Positions 38,901-48,070 are shown, counted from the stretch's first letter. The stretch: 64,000 nt of DNA from Struthio camelus (GCF_040807025.1 NC_090956.1:1290517-1354516), one strand, 5' to 3'. Numbers and translations are program-made. Notes: generated by a model from the letters alone, not told the origin.

Positions 38901-41900
38901 ATGATACGTTAAGAGCCCTGCTGTTCCCCAGCCCCGGCTCTGAAACGTCTCCGTGCCGCGGCGCAGCGCTGTCAGCGCGCGCGAGCCGGGCGAGGAGCCT
39001 CCAGTCGTCAGCCGGCGCCGCCGCTCTTTATCGCAGCGGGCATCTTCTTAATCAGAGCAGCATCTCGCGACGCCGGCGGTTAGGTGCCCCCAGAGCAAGC
39101 CGTGGCTCGTTACGGACCGAGCTGCAGGACGGCACAAACGAACGGCAAAAGGGCTGCATCCCACGTGGGCGTTCGACCCCGGGGAAAAGCGACAGGTAAC
39201 CTCTCGTGAGAAGCGCCACGCTCAAGGCAAAGTGACGAGCCCTTAGGAAGGGAATTGCAGACCAGCGTCCTAACACCAAGCATTAAACCAAACCGCAGCC
39301 CGATACCAACTTCAAGGAATTATCTCACAAAAAATCCTTAAAAATATTCTAGTGAGGTGGGTAAGTCCTAGTGTAATCCCAGCCCTTCGCCACCACCAGT
39401 AAGGGAGCAAGCAGGGGGCAGAGAGCAGGACCGGGGCTCAGCCTCCGCTGGGCGCAGGGCGTGTGGGAGCTGTCCCCGGGTGCAGGGGGTGTGAGAGCCC
39501 TCCCCGGGTGCAGGGGGTGTGGGAGCCCTCCCCGGGTGCAGGAGCTGTCCCCGGGTGCAGGGGGCATGGAGGCCGTCCCTGGGTGCAGGGGGTGTGGGAG
39601 CCCTCCCCGGGTGCAGGAGCTGTCCCCGGGTGCAGGGGGCGCGGGAGCCATCCCTGGGTGCAGGAGCCGTCCCTGGGTGCAGGGGGCGCGGGAGCCGCCC
39701 CCGGGCGCAGGGGGTGCAGCACCAGGATTCGCCTGCGTTCCCCGGCTGCCGGCCGGCTCCCTGCGGGGCGGCTCGGTGGGCACCTTCTCCCCAGCTGTCT
39801 CAGGCCAACTCGCCCTCAGCACCGTTCAGCACCGTGGTGCATCAATAATGACCGACGCCGGGCGCCTGCATCCCGCCGGTGCTGGCCCATGAGTCAGCCA
39901 GGAGACGCTGGTCTGCAAGGTGAGCCGGGGATTTAACCCTTCCTGCCCAGTGCGGCCCCCTCCATTGATAGGTTAGCTTATTTATATAATTTTTAAAAGA
40001 AAAGTTCATTTTCCTGAGAAAGGAGGCTAACGTCTCTTTATGAAGTGCACATCATAGTCATTAAAAATCCATGTGAAAAGTAATCACTGAGAGGCAAGAA
40101 GCACTTAGCACGTTTAACAGCGTGGCTGCTTCACCTGGTCTCACCCCAAACAGCACGGGCAATTGCACAGCGTCACACACCCCTGCACCCGGGCCGTCAC
40201 ACCGGCCCCTTTTTGCAATAAAGTTAATAAGGGGTTTAAGCGTCAAAAGCGACCGGCAGCTCTGTGCGCTGGCAGCGGTGGCAGCCCCAGTGCAGAGCGA
40301 GGTTTGACCCGAAGCCGAGCCCTTCTCCGCGGGGCCCCAGGCAGGGGCGCGCCGTGATGGCCGCAGCGGGCGCCAGCCCGCGTGCCGCGCTGCTGCTTTA
40401 GCATCCAGCGAGATGTCCGGGGCAGCGCCCGTCTGGCACCCCCGCTGCGCAGGAGCACGCTGTGTTTGCACCCACAATATTCAGCCCATCTCTTCCAGCC
40501 CTGCCGGCCCAGCCCCGCCGCTGCGAGGCGCCGGAGGTGCCGGAGAGCCCGCGGGGCCCCGGCAGGCTGCGCCGGGGCGAGGGATGGGTCTGTGCCCCAC
40601 GGGCTGACGCTGGCCGTGCCGCGTCCTTACCAGGAGCTGCATATGAGACAAACACTAAGGCAGCCGCCAGGCCCCATTGCCACTATAAGCAGCAAAAAAC
40701 CACGGGCAGAGTGAAGTGAAGTGATTGACCGAAGGCCACGTTGCTCCCAGCGGTGGAGCCAAGCGGCTCTTCCCAGCGGCTCCCGCGCTAGCATCATCCC
40801 GCTGACCCTGTCCCAGCCCGCGCGAAGCCACCGCGCTGCCTCCCCCAGGACAGCGCCCAGCCCTGCCGAGGAGGGGAGGACCCGGCGGCAGTCAACGGGG
40901 CATCCCCCCTCCAACCTGGCGCTGCCTTCCTCGGCTGCCAGCCCAAAGGCTGGATTTGCCAGCTTTCATTTGCCACCCCCTAATTATTTACAGCCGCAAT
41001 GGAAATAGTGACCTTGCTTGGGGGAAAAAAAAAAAAAACCCACATGAGTCTCATTCAGATTCAGACTTCCACCTCTATTCAGCAGCAGCAGCTCTGGAGC
41101 TGGCAGGCTCTGCAGCACGAAACGCCTGCTTCGGCGCGCCGCTCCCAGCACACCCGTCTTCCCCACCTCGCGCCGCCTGGGAACCAGCTCCCCGCACCGC
41201 CCCGCACGAGGGGCCTTCGGCGAGGTGAACGCCGCAGCGTCCCACGAGGGCAACCGCTGCACCTCCTGCCCAAACGCCGCTTTCTCGAAGCGGAGCCCGC
41301 GGCAGCAGCTAACGCACGGCCCCGCTCCGGCTCCCGCCGCGGCGAGCGCGAGAGCCACGCGCGCAGCGCCTGCACGCGCGGGGCCGGCTGGCCGGCAGCA
41401 CGGGCCCCGGCTCTGTCCAGAATGATTTTTTATGGCTCCCGGCATCTGGCCACGTGCCACAGGAACGTGGGTCTGGAGCAGACCAAAGGTCCAGCCAGCC
41501 TGATTTCAATCTCCATTAGAGGACAGTAATTAATGCTTATTCAATATATCCTCCACCAAGCGGAGGTTTAGGGATTTTGTAAGACAGAGGTTATGCTTAA
41601 GGCATCATATGTAATATCCAGCACAGACCCATTTTTCCACAAGTTTGTTCAATCCTTTGTTTGAACCCATCGATACCTCTGACTTCCCCAAAGCGTGGTG
41701 CGCTGACTTGCACACTTCAGTGCTGTCTTGTATGAAAAGTCCTTTTTGGGGAGAGGAAGGGAAGGGCTGTTAAACCTGCAGCATGGTAATTTCCTCATGC
41801 ACGCTTAAGTGACTAAGTGTTCCCTCTGCACCGTCACCCACCATCACAATCTCAGATGCTTCCTTTGTCTAATTTCTATCACACAATTCAATCGGATGCC

Positions 41901-44900
41901 TCTAGTTCTGCCGTTATGAGGGACGGTGAACAGTCACTCCCAGTCCTCCTCCCTGGCCCTCCCGTGCCATTGCCCTAGCCCCTCTCCATCACCCCCGCCC
42001 ACGTGGGTGCTTCACGACCCGCGTTGTCCCTCTCCATCCCCATAACCACACAGTTAGTCCCTCTCCGTCCCCATAACCCACGTAGTCCCCCTCCGTACAA
42101 CAGCAGCTCCTGGCCAGGTCCCTGTGGCTCGCTCTTATGCCGATTGCAGAGCCAGATCCGGGGCGCTGGGTGAGGGTGAAGTTGCCAAGCGGGGGGTGAG
42201 TGAGAGTCTATTACGGAGACAGAGGAACAGGGTGAGCAGCTGCTTAAATGCCTACTGGTAATGAGGAGAGAGGAAAAGCGCTCTATCATGGGTGATTGCA
42301 ATCTCAGGGACGTTTGCTTGGCGCTCTAAAAAATTAAAGATAATAACTTTCTAACAGAAACAATATTGCTGTCACCTTGGGGGAATTCTCTGTGCGGCCT
42401 CGTTCGGAGGAGCCGAAACCGGAGCGGGGAGCTGAGGGTGCCCGGGGCAGCTGCTCTCCGCCCAGCTGAACGCGCTCAACCCAAACCAGCTCCGCTCAGT
42501 GGAGCCAAAGCGACCGCGGGCAAAACCCACCAGGGAAAGAAACGCCAACGCAGAAACGTGAACGTTACTCAGGAGCCACAGAAGAAGGCGCTGCAGATCG
42601 CCCAAGCTTCTGATAGGCCTGCCGAAGAGGGGAACTGAAAACAGCAGTTAAAACACACAAAAAAGGACTTTTGATAGTGGAAACCAGCAGCTAGGAAATG
42701 CACACAGCCAGTAAGAGAGGCTAACGGGGTCAGTGAAAATAAACCTGCAACTAGGAGGGTTAAGCAAAACGTTTGTTAGTCATGCTAGGAGAAGGGAGCT
42801 TCAGCACTGATGCAAACTCACTACCAGGTTATAACAGTACAACTGTCAGTCGTGAAGCACAAGTGACACAATTATTTATTCATCAGATACTTCTTTTCTG
42901 CACTCAGAAACAAATAGGCTCATGTATTCCACCAGGAATTAGGGAGGATGCTAAACAGCTATATTAAATGCAAACATGACATTGGTAGGACTAGAGAACT
43001 TCCTCCCAAGAGCATTAAGAGAACATGCTAAGAAGTTTTCTGAAGATCTAAAATGGATCTTTAACAAATCGTGGAATTATGGTGACTTTCTAGAAGACCA
43101 GAAGACCTAATGTTTAAAAGTCTAATGTTTAATTTGACCATGGGTAGTGGTAGAAGCTGGTTCACTTGGAGTCGACTCTGGGTTAGAGCACGTGGGCAGC
43201 ACCAGCGAGGAAGCAGCGGATGTGATAAACGACAAACACCTTCATGGAAAATAGATCTATCAAACTTTAGAAATTTTTCTTGATAAGATTATAAATTTGG
43301 TTGAAAAGGGAAATCGATAACATAATGCATTTAAAGTTCCATAAGTTGCTTGATTTAGCTCTACCGAAAAGGTAGAAGAACAGAATTATCCTGAATCGAC
43401 GTAGCTTTATTAAAGGGACCAGCAGGCAGTCTGCAGAAGCGGTAAATTGTCATCTGATGGGATATTTCTAGGTGGGCTTACCTGGAACTGGAATAGTGTT
43501 GGGCTAAGAACAATGTGTTCATCCGGACTATGAAAGGAAACCCGAAATCATTGTGGGTAAAAGGCGCAAACAGCAGAGGAAAGGCTGCATGGAATATTAA
43601 CCAACGACGGAGGTGGGTCGGCTACGCAGAAGAATCGGGGCAGCTCGGGAACGGGGGCTCATGTAGCAACAGCCACTTTAATACAGCCAAGTCCTAGTTC
43701 TGCACGTAGGAACCAGGAGAGCAAGTCAGGCTGTCAGCGCAGGAGATGCTATCCCGAAGCTCAGCAGCGCCGAAAGGCCGGGGGGTCACGGCAGATGAGC
43801 ACGCGAGCGCGCTCCTGCGAGAGGCTGCAGCTCGGAGGGCTGAAACGGTCCGCAGATGTACGAACAGCTAACAACGGGCAGAAAGAAGGAAAAACAGCTT
43901 GTCTGGCTAAGTGAGACTTAAGTATTGGAGATTATTTTTTATGTCCAAAAAAAGTTTGAGGAGGTTGATAACTTACAAGGCAAGGAAGTTCTTGCAGATA
44001 GCGAGCTACCGTTAACGGACGGAAACGGCGGAGCAGGAGCCCGTGAGACTTGACAAAACAAACGCGCCAGCAAAGTTCAGCAGAGAAAAAGCAAACGCTT
44101 AGAAAACGCCCCGCTTCTGCTCCCACGGGCACGCGGGACTAGGCGGGCCCGGCCCGGACCCGAGCGGGACACCAGCGCTGAGCATCGGCGCCGGGTGCCT
44201 CCTCCCGGGGCCGCCGCGCGCAGCCGCAGGCGGACGAGCGCCCAGCCGAGGCTCCCGGGGCGCCGGGGCAGCGCTCTGCTCCGCCCGAAGCGGCACCGCG
44301 CTTCGTTCCTAGCAGCTCTGCGGAGGGAAGCGAGGGGGGAAAGAAAAAGCACCACATCAGCTTAAAAATACGGTCCTTGAGACAACGGCCTTGGCCAACT
44401 CCTCCTTCGAGCTCTGCTGTTTTGCACCCGCCGTGGCAGCGGTCCCGGGTTACACCATGCGGCAGGGCGGCGAGGAGGCTTCCTGCGTTCAACGATGCTG
44501 AATTTAATTAAGTTTGATGAAAATCAAATTTTTTGTTTACTTGCCCGAGAACAACACAAGCCTAAACAGCTATTCCTCAACTTCAGCTTCCTCCCTCAAA
44601 AGTCCAGCGTCTTTCGCTACTTTCTTTACTAATAATGAAGTCAAAGAGGAAACCAATGTATAATAAATAACCACAGGGGATACACACCAGCAAACCGCGT
44701 GTGTCAAGTTTGAGCGAGAAGCACAATAAGATATCTTAATAAGTATTCTCATGTTGTAAAAGTGATAATTAAAATTCAAGCACTGCAATCTAAAACAAAG
44801 GCTATCTTAGCGCAGCAGTCTGCGAGCGCCTGCCTAGACTCTCGATATCGAGTCAACCGCTAATTTGTGTTTTCCAGCGTGGGCGTCGCTACCTAGGTCT

Positions 44901-47320
44901 GTTGCCGCTTCATTCAAGATTTATCTGCTTTTGCCTATGGGCTTTTTATGGTCACGTGCCAGAAGTCGCTCCCACGCAGATCCCGCGCGTGCACGACTGA
45001 CATGTATTTAGGGAGCATCTGCGACACGCTATGCACCGCACGCTCACTGTGGTCATTTCCATAATCCGCCACGAACACGCAGATGATAGCTCGCCACCAA
45101 ATTCCTCCGTCATAACATACGTTAAAACCCTGTTAACAACAGCAAGTTCGAGGCCTAGGCGCTTCCCGGTAACCAGAGAGCATCCCTTCGTGGTAAAAGC
45201 GTACCCTGCACGGCAGCAGCCCTGCCCCTGCGGCCTCACCGCGCGCACCGCTAGGAGAAGATGACCAAGTGCCACGTGCCCGTTTTTCAGGGCAGGCGCA
45301 AGGGAGGCACAGACAGTCTGGCCATGCAAAGGCCCTGCCAACCGCAGTCAGGCAGCGCACGAGGAGCTGCAGCGCGCCGGACGGGACCCCCCTCCCGGCC
45401 CCGCAGACCCCCTCGGGCCAGGGCTGCGTCAACGCCCCGGCCGGGAGCGCGCGGCCGCCAGCGACGGGAACCGAAGCCACGCGTGGCTCGGTGGCGCTCA
45501 GCTCTTCTCCCTGGCGTGGGGAGATGGACCGGGACTTAGCGCCAGGTTTTGCGGTGGCACCATTAAGCCCTTTCCCGAGTGCGTTATGGCCAGGAGCCAC
45601 TGGGGCCTCGCTGGCTCCCTCCAAAGCAGTGATTTATCACAGAGAGGGAAACATAAAGCATTTGCTTTAAAAAAAAAAAAAAAAAGCCAGCAAAAAATAA
45701 GAATTTTGGAAATTGCTCATGCCTCCTGTGATCCCATCTTTCGCAGCCCTGGCTGCTGCGTTCTCTGCTCCCTCAGCCCAAGAGGAGAGACAGATTACCA
45801 CCAATTATTGATTATAGAATCAGAGCATGATCCAAAACCTTCCTGAATAATAAGGAAGCTCCTGCTGAATTCGCTGAGTTTAGGATTGAGCACCAGGAAA
45901 AGACAGGATATTTCTGCATCCGTGGCCGTGACGCATGGAGAACTTTGGGATGCGGAGGGAGAGGCACCTCAGCCTCTCCCGGCTCGCCTGCCCGCGCCAC
46001 TACACGAGTCATCTCCTAACGAAGGTGCCTGCCAGGGACAAAGGAGCCCGACGCTGCCAGGGCCCCGCGGGACGAGACGCAGGTTCCCACCAGTGTACAG
46101 TGGTGAGGAAACCAACTGCTGCAGCTTGTTGCAAAAGTTACAGCCCAGCACGATGCCATCGGCCATCTTCTACTGCACAGGTACCAGCACAGACTCAGGC
46201 CAAGCTCGCGTTCAAGAACAGCCTGTTGTTCCTAGAATAAATCTGAACCGGTAACTCCGGGTGGAAATCGCCCGCAGCGCGGAGGTCTGCACGGCTGCAG
46301 GACGAGGGCAGCGATCGCGCCCGCCAGCCTTTGCAGCCCGCTGGACTAGCAGCGCAGGCTGCTGCACGGCGGCGGAGCGCGGGGCGAAGCCGCCAGAGCC
46401 GCGGCGCTGGGGCGGCAGGAGCCCGGTGCCGGCGGCCGCGCAGCCTGAGCGGGCTGGCCACGCGTGGGGCGCAGCCTCCAGGGTCGGAGGCCGGCAGCGG
46501 TGGGGCAGCGGCAGGACAACTCGCCCCGCTCTGCTGTCAGGAGGGGGACGACTGGCACCGGTTTCTTGCAGGCAGTGGTGGGGATCGGCTTTAGAAACGC
46601 TGGGTCCTGTGGGTTTAGCGGCTCCCCGTAAGAGGGACGCGGCGCCTGCAGAGAGCTCGCGGGGAGCGGCGCGAGGGGATTTGCCAGTGGTCGATGCCTA
46701 TTCACATTAAAATAATCTCTGGGGCCTGGAGCGGGACCTGTGGCCCTCTCCAGCTGGAAGCACCTCGTCCCTCCGCTAACGGGCACGTACGCGGAGCGGC
46801 GCGGAGCCCGCCCGGCGCAGCCAGCGCCCGGACCCCGCGACCGGGGGAGCCCCGGCTGGGCGCTGCCCGCTCCCGCCCAGCGCGAGCACCCCCAGCGCCC
46901 CAGCACCCCTAGGACCCCCAGCGCCCCCAGCACTCCCGCATTTCGCACGGGGGAGCCCCCGGGAAAGTTTCGCCCCCGCCTCCCCGCAGCTCCCGCCTGG
47001 GTCCCCGGCGGGGCGCCGGGCTGCCGCGGCCGGGGGCTGCCGGGACCCCGCCGGCGCCCCCAAACTTTGCGGGGCCGCTCGCGGGCGCGGGGCCGGCGGC
47101 GGTAGCTACCTTCCAGACAGCACGTCCTCCAGAGCCCCGAGTGGGTCATCACCTCCTCGTTCTTGCGGCTGGTGTCGTTGTCGCTCGTGGACTTAGTCCT
47201 GCACACGCCGCGCGAGTAGAGCCAGTAGTCCGTGCCCACGGCGATGGTCATCAAGCTGAAGGCTGCGAAGGCTCCCACCGTGGTGATGAGCATCTGGACG
47301 CCTCTGTCACACATCCTCAT
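20329..47320 (-). CDS. CACNG3: CACNG3, TARP gamma-3 (complete, 4 coding exons)
   Basis: Voltage-dependent calcium channel gamma-3 subunit, a type I TARP that binds AMPA-type glutamate receptors in neurons, helps deliver them to the synapse and slows their gating. Coding exons are 47320-47110, 22988-22905, 21817-21677 and 20840-20329 (211+84+141+512 = 948 nt, 315 residues plus stop), the length known for mammalian gamma-3. The joined protein has the claudin-like four-helix layout: TM1 about 8-29, an extracellular loop with sequon N48-D-T and the GLW motif at 62-64 followed by C67/C68, TM2 about 105-125, TM3 about 134-156 and TM4 about 177-200. The tail is Arg/Ser-rich ([14 protein letters not shown]) and ends in TTPV, the PDZ ligand for PSD-95-type scaffolds. 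The N-terminus MRMCDRG and the [16 protein letters not shown] segment identify gamma-3 rather than gamma-2, -4 or -8. All introns are GT-AG and the joined frame has no stop. It lies downstream of PRKCB on the same strand, as in human. Confidence 0.97.
20841..21676 (-). other. CACNG3: CACNG3 intron 3
   Basis: 836 bp GT-AG intron. The half near exon 4 is GC-rich and open in one frame, which produces a spurious upstream extension of exon 4. No repeat or additional exon recognised. Confidence 0.95.
21677..21817 (-). CDS. CACNG3: CACNG3 coding exon 3
   Basis: 141 nt encoding the end of Arg99 to the first base of Gly146: TM2 ([20 protein letters not shown]) and the first half of TM3 ([15 protein letters not shown]). 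The acceptor is a C-rich tract ending CCCCCAG before GTGCC, and the donor reads GCAG|GTGGGT. The short intracellular TM2-TM3 loop reads SEFYKSKHN. Confidence 0.97.
21818..22904 (-). other. CACNG3: CACNG3 intron 2
   Basis: 1,087 bp GT-AG intron. It is CpG-rich at both ends, with an AT-rich middle (about 21.93-22.26 kb and 22.44-22.65 kb) containing short homopolymers and a C run near 22160. No exon recognised. Confidence 0.95.
22905..22988 (-). CDS. CACNG3: CACNG3 coding exon 2
   Basis: 84 nt encoding the rest of Gly71 to the first base of Arg99, the distal part of the extracellular loop ([19 protein letters not shown] and on). The acceptor TGTCTCCCCAG precedes GAGCC, and the donor reads CTGCTCC|GTAAGT. 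Phases agree with exons 1 and 3. The length equals that of the homologous exon in the other type I TARPs. Confidence 0.97.
23929..23996. repeat. (AC)n microsatellite
   Basis: Interrupted at its left end (acacacacgcgtgcacacacgcagac), then about 19 uninterrupted AC units ending at 23996, just before the 24.1 kb minisatellite. Confidence 0.95.
24085..24588. repeat. Minisatellite, 51/53-bp units
   Basis: About 9-10 tandem copies of a unit beginning accagccccagagcatgctg and ending with a block that is either ctcctgcaggagggtcccc (51-bp form) or a gcagcgctgggtcccca form (53-bp). The two forms alternate irregularly. The same core continues into the 46-bp array to the right. Long minus-strand frames here follow from the 51-bp unit being a multiple of three. 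Confidence 0.93.
24589..25008. repeat. Minisatellite, 46-bp units
   Basis: About nine near-identical copies of a 46-bp unit containing accagccctgcagtgggctg and catcctcccgcaggagggtc. They derive from the 51-bp unit by loss of a few bases and are much more homogeneous than the left block, so this side expanded more recently. Confidence 0.93.
26724..27150. repeat. GGAT/GGAC/GGGA tetranucleotide array
   Basis: About 430 bp of degenerate tetranucleotides (gatg, gacg, gagg, gaca in varying order), purine-biased on the plus strand. It is embedded in a CpG-rich block of CACNG3 intron 1. Open in several frames as (MDGW/MEGW)n and the reverse Ser/Pro/His repeats, with no sign of being a gene. Confidence 0.93.
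28078..28101. repeat. (TCC)n microsatellite
   Basis: About eight TCC triplets within a CpG-rich block of CACNG3 intron 1. Confidence 0.85.
29030..29640. repeat. Minisatellite, about 35-bp units
   Basis: Around 16-17 tandem copies of a G-rich unit with core ttgcaccagggccgcacagc plus a variable ggggagtggggtgt segment. The left third is degenerate and the right two thirds (from about 29245) is nearly homogeneous at 35 bp. No spacers, so not a CRISPR-like array. Confidence 0.93.
30130..32230. other. CpG-rich blocks in CACNG3 intron 1
   Basis: Two GC- and CpG-dense stretches (about 30.13-31.02 and 31.28-32.2 kb) separated by AT-rich sequence (30.58-30.82 and 31.04-31.25 kb). They look like CpG islands. 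I recognise no exon or ORF of known type in either, so any promoter function is unproven. Confidence 0.4.
34760..34830. repeat. Poly(T) tract in AT-rich sequence
   Basis: About 20 consecutive T around 34791-34810. No source element recognised beside it, though it could be the tail of a minus-strand retroelement. Confidence 0.6.
35819..35957 (-). mobile_element. CR1 LINE 3' end, truncated
   Basis: On the minus strand this reads as the avian CR1 3' terminus, with the diagnostic ggttggactagatgatctcc and ggtcccttccaacctc segments. The plus strand shows the reverse complement, continuing through gcaggttgcccatgactgta and tccaaggatggggactcc. It is 5'-truncated after about 140 bp, as is usual for CR1, and carries no coding capacity. 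Confidence 0.9.
36340..39180. other. CpG-rich blocks in CACNG3 intron 1
   Basis: Dense CpG sequence at about 36.34-37.08, 37.38-38.11 and 38.28-39.18 kb, separated by short AT-richer gaps. Many overlapping frames are open on both strands because of composition. No known exon recognised. Confidence 0.4.
39463..39722. repeat. G-rich minisatellite, 28-bp units
   Basis: About nine copies of a unit containing tccccgggtgcagggggtg, spaced 28 bp where regular (for example 39473, 39501, 39529) with some shortened units. Strongly G-rich on the plus strand. Open in several frames, as expected from composition. Confidence 0.9.
41465..41935 (-). mobile_element. Old CR1-type LINE 3' fragment
   Basis: Resembles, in reverse complement, the 3' region of ancient amniote CR1. 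From left: gaccaaaggtcc (the 3' end), a degraded stretch, tttgaacccatcgatacctc, aaaagtcctttttg, gttaaacctgcagcatggta, then after about 100 bp of unmatched sequence cctctagttctgccgttatg. The order fits CR1 from 3' end inward. Heavily diverged, no open frame. Confidence 0.72.
42960..43870 (+). mobile_element. Old CR1-type LINE, reverse transcriptase region remnant
   Basis: Successive degraded matches to CR1 ORF2 in plus orientation: gatctaaaatggatctttaac, gattataaatttggttgaaa, tgggatatttctaggtgggc, then tttaatacagccaag, gcacgtaggaaccaggagag and ggggggtcacggcagatgag, which correspond to the well-known order in CR1. The reading frame is broken throughout, so this is a fossil. It faces away from the CR1 fragment 1 kb to its left. 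Confidence 0.72.
44480..44960. other. AT-rich non-coding stretch in CACNG3 intron 1
   Basis: AT-rich island between CpG-rich blocks, with no repeat recognised. A tRNA-like A-box/B-box resemblance near 44800-44870 lacks a pairing acceptor stem. Confidence 0.3.
45668..45685. repeat. Poly(A) tract
   Basis: Run of about 17-18 A. No retroelement body recognised on its left. Confidence 0.7.
47110..47320 (-). CDS. CACNG3: CACNG3 coding exon 1
   Basis: 211 nt encoding residues 1-70 and the first base of Gly71: the cytosolic N-terminus, TM1 and most of the first extracellular loop, with the NDT sequon and [10 protein letters not shown]. The donor reads GAAG|GTAGCT. The start chosen is the ATG at 47320-47318 (MRMCDRG), which matches the family N-terminus and has A at -3. 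Met3 is a second in-frame candidate. An out-of-frame AUG begins 10 nt upstream. The exon sits inside a CpG island. Confidence 0.97.
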
Positions 47321-47330
47321 GCTGCTTCAT
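47307..47330 (-). promoter_or_regulatory. Upstream ORF overlapping the CACNG3 start
   Basis: An ATG at 47330-47328 lies 10 nt upstream of the CACNG3 start in another frame. It reads seven codons (MKQHEDV) and stops at TGA inside the CACNG3 frame. Both AUGs have A at -3. If the 5' UTR begins upstream of it, scanning ribosomes would meet this AUG first, which would reduce CACNG3 translation. Effect inferred. Confidence 0.6.
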
Positions 47331-47433
47331 CCTACCGCGGCGGCTCGCAGGGGAAGGGCCGGCGCCGCCGCCCGCCGCCGCGCTCCGCGCTCGGCGCATC
47401 ATGCCCCCGCGGCCCGCGGCGCGCCGGGCCCCC

Positions 47434-47487
47434 GCGGCGGCGGCGGCGGCGGCAGCAGCGGCAGCGGCGGCAGCAGCGGCGGCGGCG
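47434..47487. repeat. CGG/CAG-type triplet repeat near CACNG3 start
   Basis: Uninterrupted GGC/CGG triplets (about seven) followed by interrupted (GGC/AGC)n. It lies 115-170 bp upstream of the start codon and probably within the 5' UTR, where the mRNA sense would be GCC/GCT. A second short CGG/GGGGC cluster lies at about 47630-47690. Confidence 0.85.
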
Positions 47488-47689
47488 GCGAGGCGCGGGG
47501 CCGCGCAGCCCCCGGGCGCCCGGCCAGCATGGCCCGCGGGGCGCGGAGCGGCTCCGCCGAGCGGCGGCGGCGGGCAGCGCGGCGCGCGTCTCCGCGCGGC
47601 CCCCGCGCCGCCCGGCCAAGGCATCGGCGGGGGGGCGGCGGCGGCGGCGGCGGGGGCGGCGGCGGGGGCGGGGGGGGGCGGGCCGGGCC

Positions 47690-48070
47690 GGGCTGCCGAG
47701 CGGCGCCCGCAGGCGGTGGGGGCGGTGGGGGGGGCTGAGCCGCTCCCGGCGGGGGCGGGACCCGCGGTGGGGGGGCCGGCACCGCGCACCCCGCTGGGGA
47801 GGGGGTCGGGGGAACCGGGGACCGCCGGGGGGCACCGTGCCAAGGAGGGGGTGGGGGGGAACCGGGCACCCACGGGGGGGGCCCGGCACCGGGCACCGCA
47901 CCGGGAAGGGGGTCGGAGGGAACCGGGGACCGACGGGGGGGCCGGGCACCGGGCACCGCGCTGGGGAACTGGCGGAGGGGGGCCGGGGGGGGCCGGGCAC
48001 CGCGCACCGCGCTGGGGCACCGCGCCGGGGAGGGGGTCGGGGGGACCCGAGGAGCTGGCGGAGGGGGGAC
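47690..48070. repeat. G-rich degenerate repeat upstream of CACNG3
   Basis: Roughly 380 bp of G-rich sequence built from variations of ggcaccgcgctggggan and ggggggccgggcaccg, with many runs of four or more G on the plus strand. Quasi-periodic, not a clean tandem array. Potential for G-quadruplexes on the plus (template) strand. Confidence 0.6.

Larger units (their letters stand above)
22989..47109 (-). other. CACNG3: CACNG3 intron 1 (24.1 kb)
   Basis: Bounded by GTAGCT at exon 1 and TGTCTCCCCAG at exon 2. It holds a CA microsatellite, four unrelated minisatellites, three CR1 remnants and repeated CpG-rich blocks (roughly 26.0-28.0, 30.1-31.6, 31.8-32.2, 33.0-34.2, 36.3-38.1, 38.3-39.2, 44.1-44.3 and 45.3-47.1 kb). 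It also has AT-rich islands. Named elements are listed separately. I found no convincing coding exon in it. The human intron is far longer. Confidence 0.93.

Noticed and set aside
44798-44872. tRNA-like sequence with ttagcgcagca and a B-box-like segment.
   Set aside because: The ends do not pair as an acceptor stem and no anticodon stem forms, so at most a chance or decayed resemblance.
46346-47109. Read-through of CACNG3 exon 1 into a 324-codon frame.
   Set aside because: The GTAGCT donor after GAAG and the match of exon 2 in phase show splicing; the extension has no family similarity.
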